64,000 nucleotides of DNA from Geotrypetes seraphini (GCF_902459505.1 NC_047095.1:119537380-119601379), one strand, 5' to 3'. Shown: positions 14,202 to 22,756, counted from the stretch's first letter. A program made the numbers and translations. Notes: generated from the sequence alone by a model not told the origin.

Positions 14202-14374
14202 AATAAATATATAAAAGAAACTGAAAGCTCCACCATTACCTGATTCAATCCCTTATGAGTTTTTGCAGATAAAGAAGAGAGGGGGGTGTTTCAGGATGGT
14301 GAAGGGGTTCAGGACTTACCTTGGCTCCTGGCAAGGGGAAATGCACAGAGAAGAGTGAGCAGGACCAGCTCCAT
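2413..14374 (-). CDS. Four-Ig-domain type I membrane receptor (CD4/LAG3-like layout), 3' end not found
   Basis: I join six coding exons on the minus strand: 14374-14320, 9507-9202, 6697-6395, 5784-5452, 4219-3932 and 2503-2413. All have AG/GT borders, and every junction between Ig exons is phase 1, the rule for Ig-superfamily genes. They give 458 codons plus two bases. Order: an 18-residue signal peptide (MELVLLTLLCAFPLARSQ), Ig1 (about 19-120), Ig2 (121-221), Ig3 (222-332), Ig4 (333-428), then a short stalk and a hydrophobic stretch (AVPTLILILLSVQGFF). Each domain keeps the two core cysteines and most keep the core tryptophan. Several N-glycosylation sequons occur (NQT, NST, NAS, NTS, NSS). 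The cytoplasmic exon(s) were not found and may lie left of the window. V-C2-V-C2-membrane layout is that of CD4 and LAG3, but I see no diagnostic motif, so orthology is unproven. An MHC-linked amphibian-specific Ig gene is the main alternative. Confidence 0.8.
2555..2885 (-). repeat. CR1-like LINE 3' fragment
   Basis: Minus-strand copy of the family seen at 6.9-8.1 kb: it contains the reverse of GGGCAGACTTGATGGGCTGT, GGATCCCTACGAGGGTC and AACAAGCTTCCAGTGCAGG, the C-terminal end of ORF2 and its 3' tail. Confidence 0.65.
3037..3320. mobile_element. hAT-type MITE, second copy
   Basis: It starts TAGGGTTATCACAT, ends TGTCTGGTAACCCTA, and is flanked by an exact 8-bp duplication, TTCTTGGC (3029-3036 and 3321-3328). 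It belongs to the same family as 202-577. Fragments of the family also lie at 5319-5375 and 59449-59493. Confidence 0.85.
3385..3450. repeat. Inverted repeat around GATGTCACTTCCT
   Basis: The arm CTTCTGATGTCACTTCCT is followed, after a short spacer, by AGGAAGTGACATCAGAAG, a perfect 18-bp inverted repeat. A related fold-back lies in the hAT element at 47.8 kb. Confidence 0.6.
3932..4219 (-). CDS. Ig receptor exon 5: fourth Ig domain, C2-like
   Basis: Acceptor CATTCCCAG and donor G|GTCAGC frame a 288-bp phase-1 exon. It holds ILTCSVRY, SLAWFDNQG and GAWRCSLS, the cysteine-tryptophan-cysteine core of a short C2-type domain, with three N-glycosylation sequons (NTS, NSS, NVS). Confidence 0.8.
4280..5130. 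other. Intergenic/intronic repeats without recognisable gene
   Basis: Intron between Ig exons 4 and 5. It contains degenerate short direct repeats built on GAGTGACAGAGCCGGGG-like and TTAGAACTGAGGC motifs (4490-4700), an interspersed repeat start at 4940 (TTTAAGTTTATTAGGATTT), and a poly-G run at 5130. I see no exon. Confidence 0.4.
5319..5375. mobile_element. Fragment of the TAGGGTTACCAGA hAT MITE
   Basis: The sequence AGGTTACCAGACTTTGTTAA followed by AACCCAGACAT matches the left end of the MITE family; no right end is near. It stops about 75 bases before Ig exon 4. Confidence 0.5.
5452..5784 (-). CDS. Ig receptor exon 4: third Ig domain, V-set-like
   Basis: Acceptor TCTTGCAG and donor G|GTGAAT frame a 333-bp phase-1 exon. 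Visible motifs: LQLPCVDP (first cysteine), LEWGYRR (tryptophan), DAGSFHC (second cysteine) and sequons NST and NAS. A CSRC pair lies in the middle loop. Unlike mammalian CD4 domain 3, the canonical cysteine pair is intact here. Confidence 0.8.
6395..6697 (-). CDS. Ig receptor exon 3: second Ig domain with extra cysteines
   Basis: This 303-bp exon has a phase-1 start (VQMSPRG) and end (VVIPVR). Core features are MRCSMTC, SWTDSSG and KWKCGLSV. Two cysteines beyond the canonical pair lie in the B-C region (CDLDERQC), so an additional disulfide is likely. The pattern SDHRRKWKC resembles Ig domains common in lower-vertebrate receptors of uncertain orthology; that comparison is from memory only. 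Confidence 0.8.
6895..7400 (+). repeat. CR1-like LINE, ORF2 C-terminus and 3' tail
   Basis: The translation contains YEERLNKLQLYTLEERRERG and DMIETFKYL, the conserved C-terminal block of CR1-like ORF2 (compare the copies at 16 and 57 kb), followed by the 3' tail with TTCTATGTTTCTATG octamers. 5'-truncated. Confidence 0.8.
7138..8065 (+). repeat. Tandem duplication of a ~360-bp LINE-tail unit
   Basis: The segment beginning TTGATCATTGGAACAAGCTT recurs at about 7138, 7501 and 7857 (periods about 363 and 356), so 2.6 copies of the CR1-like 3' tail plus a spacer are tandemly repeated. The copies differ at few positions, which points to a recent event. It lies in Ig intron 2. Confidence 0.8.
8240..8460 (-). 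repeat. tRNA/CORE-type SINE
   Basis: On the minus strand this reads as the SINE family at 20.9 and 21.3 kb: CCAGTGGTTAAAGCTACAGC near the A box and the CAGGGAAAAATGCTTGAGTA block further in. It overlaps an adjoining minus-strand LINE fragment at 8500-8760. Confidence 0.6.
8500..8760 (-). repeat. LINE ORF2 C-terminal fragment
   Basis: The minus-strand translation includes KCFLTERVVEAWNSFPVD, equivalent to FYFTERVVDAWNALPRE of the CR1-like copies. Short and degenerate. Confidence 0.6.
9202..9507 (-). CDS. Ig receptor exon 2: first Ig domain, V-set-like
   Basis: The acceptor TTCTTCCAG ends at 9508 and the donor G|GTGAGT begins at 9201. The 306-bp exon starts D-D-V-I-Y, then shows the first core cysteine (ILFTCDNQ), the core tryptophan (PILWGFSR) and the F-strand signature DAGIYTC. 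The loop between tryptophan and DAGIYTC is long, as in V-set domains. In CD4 this domain is split by an intron; here it is not. Confidence 0.82.
9660..10045 (-). repeat. CR1-like LINE fragment
   Basis: The plus strand reads AGCCATACTGGGTCAGACCA, AAGTACCTGGCAGAAACCC and ATTTCCTCCTATTGGTTTTA, the reverse of CR1-like 3' sequence. Related copies are at 45.2 and 49.5 kb. Confidence 0.65.
10770..11205 (+). repeat. L1-type LINE ORF2 C-terminal fragment
   Basis: The translation KVTLHYWISSDSPTLAHWRT resembles the C-terminal end of L1-clade ORF2, and the copy ends in an A-rich tail (AATAAAACACATTGGAAAAA). It runs directly into the CR1 copy that follows. Confidence 0.6.
11218..12063 (+). repeat. CR1-like LINE, 5'-truncated
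   Basis: The reading includes KCKVMHLGTKNKEHEYKILG, KKANRMLGMIKKGITSRSAD, PHLEYCIQ and RRLRGDMIETFKILKG, the reverse-transcriptase C-terminal domain and end of ORF2, and finishes with the TTCTTATGTTCTA tail. It carries in-frame breaks. Confidence 0.85.
12064..12660 (+). repeat. Rex1/L2-like LINE 3' fragment
   Basis: Broken reading frames give phrases such as TTGYPFH and HYLP with NLILKHFFSEM, typical of the Rex1/Babar-type ORF2 C-terminus (wall-to-wall CGIHYL...LK.FF). The end reads AACCGCTTTGACTATAAAAG. Class assignment is from memory. Confidence 0.5.
12715..12960 (+). repeat. (TAATG)n-headed interspersed repeat
   Basis: It starts with TAATG pentamers, then TTTATTTCTTATATACCGCT and ACATCCGTTAGGTTCTAAGC. 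The reverse of this end appears at 53120-53175 and 54174-54215, also with ATTAC/TTACA pentamers, so it is the tail of an abundant non-LTR element. Confidence 0.6.
13195..13262. mobile_element. hAT MITE end fragment
   Basis: The text GGGCCGCATGTGGCCCCTGG followed by GTGAGTTTGAGACCACTG is a terminal segment of a hAT-type family. A related copy with GTGTCAAACACAAG begins at 33738. Confidence 0.45.
14165..14215. repeat. AT-rich microsatellite
   Basis: A (TA)n tract of about 40 bases with one TGTA interruption, in Ig intron 1, close to exon 1. A poly-G run of about 20 lies at 14483. Confidence 0.8.
14320..14374 (-). CDS. Ig receptor exon 1: signal peptide
   Basis: ATG at 14374 opens an 18-residue hydrophobic leader (MELVLLTLLCAFPLARSQ), followed by the perfect donor G|GTAAGT at 14319. 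The exon ends in phase 1, as required by the next Ig exon. Intron 1 is about 4.8 kb and full of LINE fragments (L1, CR1, Rex1/L2-like). The start is supported by the leader, the phase match and the absence of a better upstream ATG in frame. Confidence 0.82.
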
Positions 14375-15634
14375 GGTGAGGACGGAGAGGCGAATGGGAC
14401 GATGCCTCTGAATCTCTTCCTGGGACACTAACTGAATGAAAAAGAGGAAGATTCGCAATCAGAGAAAAGCAAAAATGTGTGTGTGGGGGGGGGGGGGGGG
14501 GGGGGAACTTGTGGTCGACTGATGTCAGCAAAACCCAGTATCGCTGCCACCGCCTCTCACACTTGTAAGCCTGACGGGCAAAGAACAGCACCTGAAGACA
14601 GTTCTTTCCCTTGCACGCAACAACTTGTCATGAAACAAGAATTTGAGTTATGTAATCAATTTCCTTGACTAACTCCGGCACATGAGAGGAGAAAGTGAAG
14701 AAGGGAGTGGAGAAGGGAGGGGGGCGCACAGGGTTGGCACATCACCCAGGTCGACGCAAAGATATTGATTCAGTCCTGAGTGAACAATTTGGACTATTTT
14801 TTTTTTCTTTTTACAGAAATACTGTAAGATTTGAACTGAAGTATCATGCATCATGAAATTCATCCCATCTTGAAGATTAGAGGGTGGCCAACATAACACC
14901 AGTTTTTTTAAAAGGGTTCTAGGAATGAGCGTCGCATCAGTGCTGGAAGCAGCTATTATAAAGAAGAAAATGACTGAACTTCTAGGTAGATATGGCATGG
15001 TTTAATGGGACACGGGCATTTTCAATAGGACATCCGAGTCTGACTTTGGATCTTCCCCGCAAGATGTCCAAAGTTGGGGGTGAAGAAACGCCCATTTTCA
15101 AAACCGCTAGACATCCAAAAGATTGATTGATTTTTTGGAAAATCACTTTACACATCTTGGCTGACAGGACATCCAACCTTATGACTGTCTTATCAAAATT
15201 GTACACCACCTCACATTAAATCGCCTCATGCTAGGATCTGAAATGCTTTTGAACAGCCTAGATGTCACAAATTCTTAAGGAGTTCCCTTGGGAAAACTGA
15301 ATTGTAATGGATTTGAATGTCCAGAGAGGTAGAGTTTATTTTTTTTTTTTTAAATCATATACACACTATAGTGACCAGCAAGTATAATCCGTATAAACGT
15401 TTAAAAAAAAAAAAAAAAAGCCAAAAATTATATTTAGGAGGGATGTTAATCATTAAGATGGGCTATTTTATCACAATTTGTACTATTTTAACACAGGGAC
15501 CCACAGAAATAGCAGGCTTGACTTTAAATGGACATCTTGTCCATTTAACTTTATTCCTGGATTTTCAGCACCACCACTTCAATAGACAGTGCCACTGAAC
15601 ACCTGTATAACGCTGATCTGCTTCGTCCTATGTA

Positions 15635-17308
15635 ACATAGTAACACATAGTAACATATAGTAGATGACGGCAGATAAAGACCTGAATGGTCCATCCAGTC
15701 TGCCCAACCTGATTCAATTTAAATTTTTTTTTTTTTTTTTTCTTCTTAGCTATTTCTGGGCGAGAATCCAAAGCTTTATCCGGTACTGTGCTTGGGTTCC
15801 AACTGCCGAAATCTCTGTTAAGACTTATTCCAGCCCATCTACACCCTCCCAGCCATTGAAGCCCTCCCCTGCCCATCCTCCTCCAAACGGCCATGCACAG
15901 ACACAGACCGTACAAGTCTGCCCAGTAACTGGCCTAGTTCAATCTTTAATATTATTTTCTGATTCTAAATCTTCTGTGTTCATCCCACGCTTCTTTGAAC
16001 TAAGTCACAGTTTTACTCTCCACCACCTCTCTCGGGAGCGCATTCCAGGCATCCACCACCCTCTCCGTAAAGTAGAATTTCCTAAAATTGCCCCTGAATC
16101 TACCACCCCTCAACCTCAAATTATGTCCTCTGGTTTTACCATTTTCCTTTCTCTGGAAAAGATTTTGTTCTACGTTAATACCCTTTAAGTATTTGAACGT
16201 CTGAATCATATCTCCCCTGTCTCTCCTTTCCTCTAGGGTATACATATTCAGGGCTTCCAGTCTCTCCTCATACGTCTTCTGGCGCAAGCCTCCTATCATT
16301 TTCGTCGTCCTCCTCTGGACCGCCTCAAGTCTTCTTACGTCTTTCGCCAGATACGGTCTCCAAAACTGAACACAATACTCCAAGTGGGGCCTCACCAATG
16401 ACCTGTACAGGGGCATCAACACCTTCTTCCTTCTACTGACTACACCTCTCTTTATACAGCCCAGAATCCTTCTGGCAGCAGCCACTGCCTTGTCACACTG
16501 TTTTTTCGCCTTTAGATCTTCGGACACTATCACCCCAAGGTCCCTCTCCCCGTCCGTGCATATCAGCTTCTCTCCTCCCAGCATATACGGTTCCTTCCTA
16601 TTATTAATCCCCAAATGCATTACTCTGCATTTCTTTGCATTGAATTTTAGTTGCCAGGCATTAGACCATTCCTCTAACTTTTGCAGATCCTTTTTCATAT
16701 TTTCCACTCCCTCTTCGGTGTCTACTCTGTTACAAATCTTGGTATCATCTGCAAAAAGGCACACTTTTCCTTCTAACCCTTCAGCAATGTCACTTACATA
16801 CATATTGAACAGGATTGGCCCCAGCACCGAACCCTGAGGGACTCCACTAGTCACCTTTCCTTCCTTCGAGCGACTTCCATTAACCACCACCCTCTGGCGT
16901 CTGTCCGACAGCCAGTTTCTGACCCAGTTCACCACTTTGGGTCCTAACTTCAGCCCTTCAAGTTTGTTCAACAGCCTCCTATGAGGAACTATATCAAAGG
17001 CTTTGCTGAAATCCAAGTAAATTACATCTAGCATATGTCCTCGATCCAGCTCTCTGGTCACCCAATCAAAAAATTCAATCAGGTTCGTTTGGCACGATTT
17101 ACCTTTTGTAAAGCCATGTTGCCTCGGATCCTGTAACCCATTAGATTCAAGGAAATACACTATCCTTTCTTTCAGCAACACTTCCATTATTTTTCCAACA
17201 ACTGAAGTGAGGCTCACCGGCCTGTAGTTTCCTGCTTCATCCCTGTGACCACTTTTATGAATAGGGACCACATCCGCTCTCCTCCAATCCCCAGGAATCA
17301 CTCCCGTC
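15635..17308 (-). repeat. CR1-like LINE ORF2, 3' half
   Basis: A 433-codon open frame encodes reverse transcriptase motifs in order: NYRPVSLTSVVGK, KSCQTNLIEFFD, VIYLDFSKAFD, SGVPQGSVLGP, LFADDTKI, then the C-terminal domain ending NALPREVVESKTVT. The catalytic YLDFSKAFD and FADD are intact, and the frame has no stop over 1.3 kb, so the copy is young. The 3' tail near 15640 is made of ACATAGTA octamers. A hAT-type element interrupts the LINE at 17308. Confidence 0.9.
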
Positions 17309-18010
17309 TAGAGAGCTGCACGGGAACGGGGATGACGGGAATCCCGCGGGACCCGCGGGGATCCCGCGGGTTCCCCCTTTGGGTCACGGGGATCCCGTGG
17401 GGACGCCCCCTAGGGTCGCGGGGATCCCGTGGGGACGCCTCCGAGGGTCGCGGGGTTCCTGCGGGGTTGGATCGCAGCGGGGTTGGTCGAGCCGCGAGGG
17501 TAGTCTCCTTCTCCTTACCTGCCCTGTCGCAGCACACATCCGAACAGAAATCTTCCCGATGTCAGCGCTGACGTCGGAGGGAGGGCTTAAGCAAAGCCCT
17601 CCCTTCCTCCGACGTCAGCGCTGACATCAGGAAGACTTCCGGTCGGCTGTGTGCGGCAGGGCAGGTAGGAAGAAGGCAATGGCGTACGAAAGAGGGGGAG
17701 GGGGAGGGGGAGGGGGCGGACCGCCCCGGAGAACGTGCACAGCCGGTCAGATCCCCCGATCGACCGACAACAGGCCCGGCCGACAAATCTCCCTGCCCTG
17801 TAGCCGCGAATCTAAATTACCTCTTACAGCAGCTTCACTACTCCAGCTGCTGTAAGAAGGTAATTTAGATTCGCGGCTACAGGACAGGGAGATTTGTCCG
17901 ACCGGGCCTGTTCTGTTGTCGGTCGGGTGCAAAAGCGCCACAAAGGTGGAGGCAGGGAGGGAGGAAAGGTGGAGTGGAGAAGAAAAGACGCTTAAGGGGG
18001 GAGAAGGCCG

Positions 18011-18300
18011 CTGAAAGCACTGGGGAAGACAAAGGGGTGGAGAATGCCACTGAAAGGACATGGGGTAAACGGGAGAAAGGGGGGGGAAGGACCCTGAAAG
18101 CACTGGGGAAGACAAAGGGGTGGAGAATGCCACTGAAAGGACATGGGGTAAACGGGAGAAAGGGGGGGGAAGGACCCTGAAAGCACTGGGGAAGACAAAG
18201 AGGTGGAGAATGCCACTGAAAGGACATGGGGAAGACAGAGGGGGGAGAAGGCCGCTGAAAGGACATGGGGAAGGCAGAGAGGGGAGAAGGATGCTGCCTG
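18011..18300. repeat. 83-bp tandem repeat
   Basis: CTGAAAGCACTGGGGAAGAC recurs at about 18011, 18094 and 18177 with decaying further units, built on CTGAAAGGACATGGGG. It lies wholly inside the hAT-type element. Confidence 0.8.
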
Positions 18301-18799
18301 ACAGGACATGGGAAAGATGGTGGGGGAGAAGGACACTGAAAGGAAATGGGGAAGAGGGAATGGGAAGAAGACGCTGGCAGGGAAGAAGACAGAGGTGCCA
18401 GACTATGGGGGGAGCGGAGGGAAAAAGATGGGTGCCAGACCAATTTGGGAGGGGGGAGAAAGGGAGAGGCACAGTAACAGAGCAAATGGAAGACACAGAG
18501 AGAAGAGAGGCAGTGGATGGAAGGAATTGAATGAGAACATGAAGAAAGCAGAAACCAGGCAATAAAGGTAGGAAAAAAATTCTTTTTTTTGCTTAAGGAT
18601 AAAGTAGTATATTAGTTGTGTTGATAAAAATTTATAAACATTAGAGTCTCTGGTAGAAACCCGTTTACAAAGTATGTATTCTTCCCAATTAATATTTCCA
18701 AATTAATAAAGTCTTTTTGCTTATTTTTAAATGGGTTTCTACCAGAGCCTTTAATTCAGTAGCATAATTAAATGAAATAACTATTTCTGTAGTTTATAG

Positions 18800-18965
18800 T
18801 GACGGGCGGGGACGTAGGGGATTCCTCGCGGGGACGTAGGGGATTCCTCGCGGGGACGGGCGGGGACGGAGGGGATTCCTCGCGGGGACGGGTGGGGACG
18901 GAGGGATTCCTCGTGGGGACGGGTGGGACTTTGGCGGGGACGGGTGGGGACGGGTGGGATTTCTG
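18800..18965. repeat. GC-rich minisatellite
   Basis: Units of about 30 bases built on GGGGATTCCTCGCGGGGACG and GACGGGTGGGGAC occur head-to-tail near the right end of the element. Confidence 0.75.
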
Positions 18966-18991
18966 TCCCCGCGCAACTCTCTACTCCCGTC

Positions 18992-19330
18992 TCCAGAGAT
19001 TTGTTGAACAAGTCTTTAATAGGACTCGCCAGAACCTCTCTGAGCTCCCTTAGTATCCTGGGATGGATCCCGTCTGGTCCCATCGCTTTGTCCACCTTCA
19101 GTTTTTCAAGTTGCTCATAAACACCCTCCTCCGTGAACGGTGCAGAATCTACTCCATTTTCTCGTGTAACTTTGCCAGACAATCTTGGTCCTTCTCCAGG
19201 ATTTTCTTCTGTGAACACAGAACAGAAGTATTTGTTTAGCACATGTCTGACCAAGCCATGTTTTTGTCAAATAATGTTCTACTATACCATGTCGTACTGT
19301 TCACCATCCTTGTCCTACTATACCATACGC
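18992..19330 (-). repeat. Continuation of the CR1-like LINE
   Basis: The minus-strand reading FCSVFTEENPG, KLKVDKAMGPDGIHPRILRE and FNKSLETGV is the region just before IPGDWRRADVVPIHK in the copy at 17.3 kb, so the two pieces were contiguous before the hAT-type insertion. The LINE is 5'-truncated near 19330. Confidence 0.85.
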
Positions 19331-20313
19331 CAGGGATGCCCACACTTTTTCGGCTTGCGAGCTACTTTTAAAATGACCAAGTCAAAATGATCTACCAACA
19401 ATAAAATTTAAAAAAAAAAGAGGTCAAGGCAGATGACTATGCAATGTCACCTCAGGAACAACTATACAAAAATAGATAAATATATACCCTCCCTTTTTAC
19501 TAAACCGCGATAACAGTTTTTAGCGCAGGGAGCTGCACTGAATGCCCTGAGCTGCTCTCGACGATCATAGGCTCCCTGCGGTTAAAACCACTATTGTGGT
19601 TTAGTAAAAGGGAGCCATAGTGCAAAATATAGACAGCAGATAAAAAGTCACAATACGGACACATTTTGATCACTAAATTGAAAATAAAATAATTTTTCCT
19701 ACCTTTGTTTGGTAATTTCATCAGTCTCTGGTTGCACTTTCTTATTCTGACAGTGCATCCAATATTTCTTCCCTTCTTTCAGCCTCCCGTATGCTTCTTC
19801 TCCTCCAGACATCATTTCCCTCCTCCAACTTTTCCTCTCTCCCTGCCCCCTCCCATTTCTTTCTTTCTGTTTCTCTGCCCCCCTTTCTTTCTGTCTCCCT
19901 GCCTGCCCACTTTCTTTCTTTCTCCCTGCCGTCCCCCAAGCCACTGCTGCCGCTGTCGGGGAACAGGTCCAAAAGCCACCGCCGCCTCAAGCTCTCCCTG
20001 CTTCCCGATGCAGACACATTGGGCCAACCAGCCTTCCTCTCACCAACATCAATTCTGATGTCGGAGAGGAAGTTCCGAGCCAGCCAGGCAGCGATTGGCT
20101 GGCCCGGAACTTCCTCTCCGATGTCAGAATTGACGTCGGGGAGAGAAAGGCTGATCGGCCCAGAGCTTCCGCATCCTGTTTACTGCGTCGGGATGCAGGA
20201 AAAATGCAAAGGCAATGCGAGTCTATCACGGAGCCCGGGATGGGCTCCATGATCGATTTGCGTCGCCTTCGCGATCTACTGGTCGATCATGATCGACCTT
20301 TTGGGCACCCCTG
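19331..20313. mobile_element. hAT-type element, TIR CAGGGATGCCCA
   Basis: The left end reads CAGGGATGCCCACACTTTTT and the right end TTTTGGGCACCCCTG. Flanks CCATACGC and CTATAAGC fit an 8-bp duplication with two changes. The interior holds a nested fold-back MITE (19495-19612) and a near-perfect palindrome at 20055-20140 (arms CAATTCTGATGTCGGAGAGG and its inverse). No transposase was seen. Confidence 0.65.
19495..19612. mobile_element. Fold-back MITE, CCCTTTTTACTAAACCGCG family
   Basis: The left arm TTTTTACTAAACCGCG and the right arm GTGGTTTAGTAAAAGG are inverted repeats. Related pieces occur at 20340-20410, 40296-40450, 42966-43066 and 48645-48745. Confidence 0.6.
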
Positions 20314-20594
20314 CTATAAGCCATATTTATCATACTATCCCCCTCGTTTACAAAACCGCATAAGAGGTTTCTAGTGCCAGCCGACGCACTGAATGCTCTC
20401 TGCTGCTCCAATGGTCATAGAGTTCCAAGTCGTGTCATACTATATTAGCCTTGCTTTGAAATACTATGTTTGCCATGCTATGTCTCGTCACCATACCATA
20501 TTTTATCATATTATGTTTTTACAATGCTTTAACTATGTTTTGCCATCCTTGTCAATGTTTGCCATGCAATCTTTTACCACACCATGTCTGAGAA

Positions 20595-20790
20595 TGTGGC
20601 CTCAGCACCCTGAGGTTGTGCGTTTAAACCTACGCTTCTCCTTGTGACCCTGGGCAAGTCACTTAATCCCCCCATTGTCCCAGGTACTTTAGATAGGGAA
20701 AAATATTAGAGTACCTGAATAAATTCATGTAAACCGTTCTGTTCTTCCTTGGGAAAACACTATAGAAAATTGAATAAATAGTATGAAAAG
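20595..20790 (+). repeat. tRNA/CORE-type SINE fragment
   Basis: It contains CTTGTGACCCTGGGCAAGTC and ACTTAATCC, the conserved part of MIR-like CORE-SINEs, followed by TCCTTGGGAAAACACTATAG. Confidence 0.65.
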
Positions 20791-20906
20791 TTTCTGGTAA
20801 CCAGAGCTGATAGTGTGATGTCACAATGCCTCATTCCACCAATAAGAGCCAACCTCTTTAGTGATGTCACAATGGCTTGATTGTCTTATCCTATATTTTG
20901 CTTTCT

Positions 20907-21140
20907 AGAGTAATGTAGTGGTTAAAGCTACAGTCTCAGCACCCTGAGGTTTTGGGTTCAATCTCACGCTGCTCCTTGTGACCCAGGTCAAGTCACTTAA
21001 TCTCCCCAGGTACATTAGACAGATTGTGAGCCCACAGGGACAGACTGGGAAAAATGCTTGAGTATCTGAATAAGTTCATGTAAACTATTCTGTTCTTCCT
21101 TGGGAAAACACTATAGAAAATTGAATAAATAGTATGAAAA
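20907..21140 (+). repeat. tRNA/CORE-type SINE
   Basis: The head TAGTGGTTAAAGCTACAGTC matches a tRNA A box and GGGTTCAATCT a B box; GTGACCCAGGTCAAGTCACT is the CORE block. A second copy follows at 21272, with the CR1 tail between them also repeated, so a ~365-bp segment is duplicated. Confidence 0.75.
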
Positions 21141-21271
21141 GTTTCTGGTAACCAGAGCTGATACTGTGATGTCACAATGCCTCATTCCACCAATAAGAGC
21201 CAACCTCTTTAGTGATGTCACAATGGCTTGATTGTCTTATACTTGGCTCACTTTCACTATATTTTGATTTC

Positions 21272-21490
21272 TAGAGTAATGTAGTGGTTAAAGCTACAGT
21301 CTCAGCACCCTGAGGTTTTGGGTTCAATCTCACGCTGCTCCTTGTGACCCAGGGCAAGTCACTTAATCTCCCCAGGTACATTAGACAGATTGTGAGCCCA
21401 CAGGGACAGGCAGGGAAAAATGGTTGAGTACCTGAATGAATTAATGTAAACCGTTCTGAGCTCCCCTGGGGATCCATATAGAAAACTGAA
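21272..21490 (+). repeat. tRNA/CORE-type SINE, second copy
   Basis: Almost identical to the copy 365 bases upstream, with GTGACCCAGGGCAAGTCACT. Its right end abuts the Helitron-type sequence at 21491. Confidence 0.75.
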
Positions 21491-21740
21491 TCTAATATAA
21501 TAAAGCCCTAAGCGCGCATGCACACTCCCACTTGCGTGTTCCCGTTTTCCGTGCGCTGTAGGGCACCGCAGGTAGGAGTGCACATGCGCGAGAATCCCCT
21601 GAGGCGGATGTCGGCCGCCGCAGCTGCAGGCCGCAGCAGCGGCTGATGGCCGCGGCGGCTGTCAACGGCTGCAAGCCGCAACGGAAGATGACGCGATGGA
21701 AAGTGGCAGCAAGCCACAGTGTCTCCAGCGACCGTGTCAA
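21491..21740 (+). mobile_element. Helitron 5' fragment
   Basis: It starts TCTAATATAATAAAGCCCTA as the complete copy at 22039 does, but lacks a CTAGT end. Fragment only. Confidence 0.6.
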
Positions 21741-22038
21741 GTCTTACTCACTGCTTTTACAGACTCTTCTATTCCAAGAACCTCTTTAACATGCTCCCAG
21801 TGGGCTTCTCCTCCTTCAGCTGGTATGAGTCATAGATAGTTCCAAACATCCATCTTTCTTCCCTTCTCTGCTTAGCAGACCAGCTTTTATAGAATGATTT
21901 GGAAGGTTCCGGAACTGACCCACCCTGGAATCCCATGGCTTGCTCAGCATTCCTCCCTAAGGGCATTCTCATTTGCTGAGGGCTAATGGAACCTTTTCTC
22001 ATTCCCCTTCCAAATGAGAATCCAGCCCATGATTTCCA

Positions 22039-22756
22039 TCTAATATAATAAAGCCCTAAGCGCGCAAGCGCACTCCCACCTGCGTGCTCCCATTTTCCGT
22101 GCGCTGTAGGGACCCGCAGGTAGGAGTGCACGTGGCGGCACGGAGCCTATCGGCCACGGCGGCTTTTGCCGTATGAAGGATAAAAAATGAAAAAAAACCA
22201 GAGCTTGCTTCGGGTCTGGCAAGGACAGCGGGTCCTGAAAACCTTCCGATTCAAGCAGTGTCTGCAGCACTCTACACACGTTGCTTCGGGGCCTTCTACT
22301 GCCCTGATTTGCTGGGCAGTAGAAGGCCCAGAAGCAGCGTGTGTAGAGTGCTGCAGATGCTGCTGGAATCGGAAGGTTTGTCGGGACTGCGGGAAGGGAA
22401 GGGGGGGGAAGGGATTAAGGGAGCCGGCCAGACCGCGGGAAGGGAAAGGGGGGGTAGGGGAAACGCTGCTGCAGCACAGGGAAGTGGTGTGGGGGGAGGG
22501 AAATGGAGGGGGAGGGAATGCTGCTGTGGCTGCTGCAAAGGGAAGTGGTGGGAGAGAAATGCTGCTGCATAGGAGGCAGGGAGAGAGACAGATAGATAGA
22601 AAGAAAATAAGAAACACACAGGGGCAGGGAGAGACACAGAAAGACAGACAAAGGGGGCCAGGGAGAGACAGACAGCGGGAGGGAGAGACAGACAGAAATA
22701 AAGACACACCGACATATATTCTAGCACCCATTAATGTAACGGGATAAAATACTAGT
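22039..22756 (+). mobile_element. Non-autonomous Helitron with internal palindrome
   Basis: The 5' end TCTAATATAATAAAGC, the 3' end CTAGT and the hairpin CCCATTA-ATG-TAACGGG (22727-22743) ten or so bases before it are Helitron hallmarks. The flanks (C|TC... and CTAGT|A) show no target duplication, as expected. Inside, 22238-22385 is a long imperfect palindrome, and 22560-22710 is a GA-rich low-complexity stretch. The ORFs here are artefacts of that composition. Confidence 0.75.

Larger units (their letters stand above)
17309..18983. mobile_element. 1.7-kb hAT-type non-autonomous element inside a CR1 LINE
   Basis: It starts TAGAGAGCTGCACGGGAACG and its far end is the inverse of TAGAGAGTTGCGCGGGGACA, so the termini are inverted repeats. 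An exact 8-bp duplication of the LINE, CTCCCGTC, flanks it (17301-17308 and 18984-18991). Inside are GC-rich palindromes at 17575-17645 and 17760-17900, an 83-bp tandem repeat (about 18011-18250), and a GGGGACGGG minisatellite at 18800-18960. The long minus-strand ORFs (up to 271 codons) are low-complexity Pro/Ser/Phe repeats and are not taken as genes. Confidence 0.85.

Noticed and set aside
17747-18562. 271-codon minus-strand ORF rich in Pro, Ser and Phe, and its companion frames
   Set aside because: It coincides with an 83-bp tandem repeat inside a hAT-type element; the protein is itself a repeat, and more than one frame is open because of the skewed base composition.
20907-21490. Possible tRNA genes from A-box and B-box matches
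   Set aside because: No cloverleaf can be drawn; the sequence continues into a CORE-type SINE body.
22147-22747. Overlapping ORFs up to 194 codons on both strands
   Set aside because: They lie in the palindrome and GA-rich stretch of a Helitron; no domain, and open in several frames at once.
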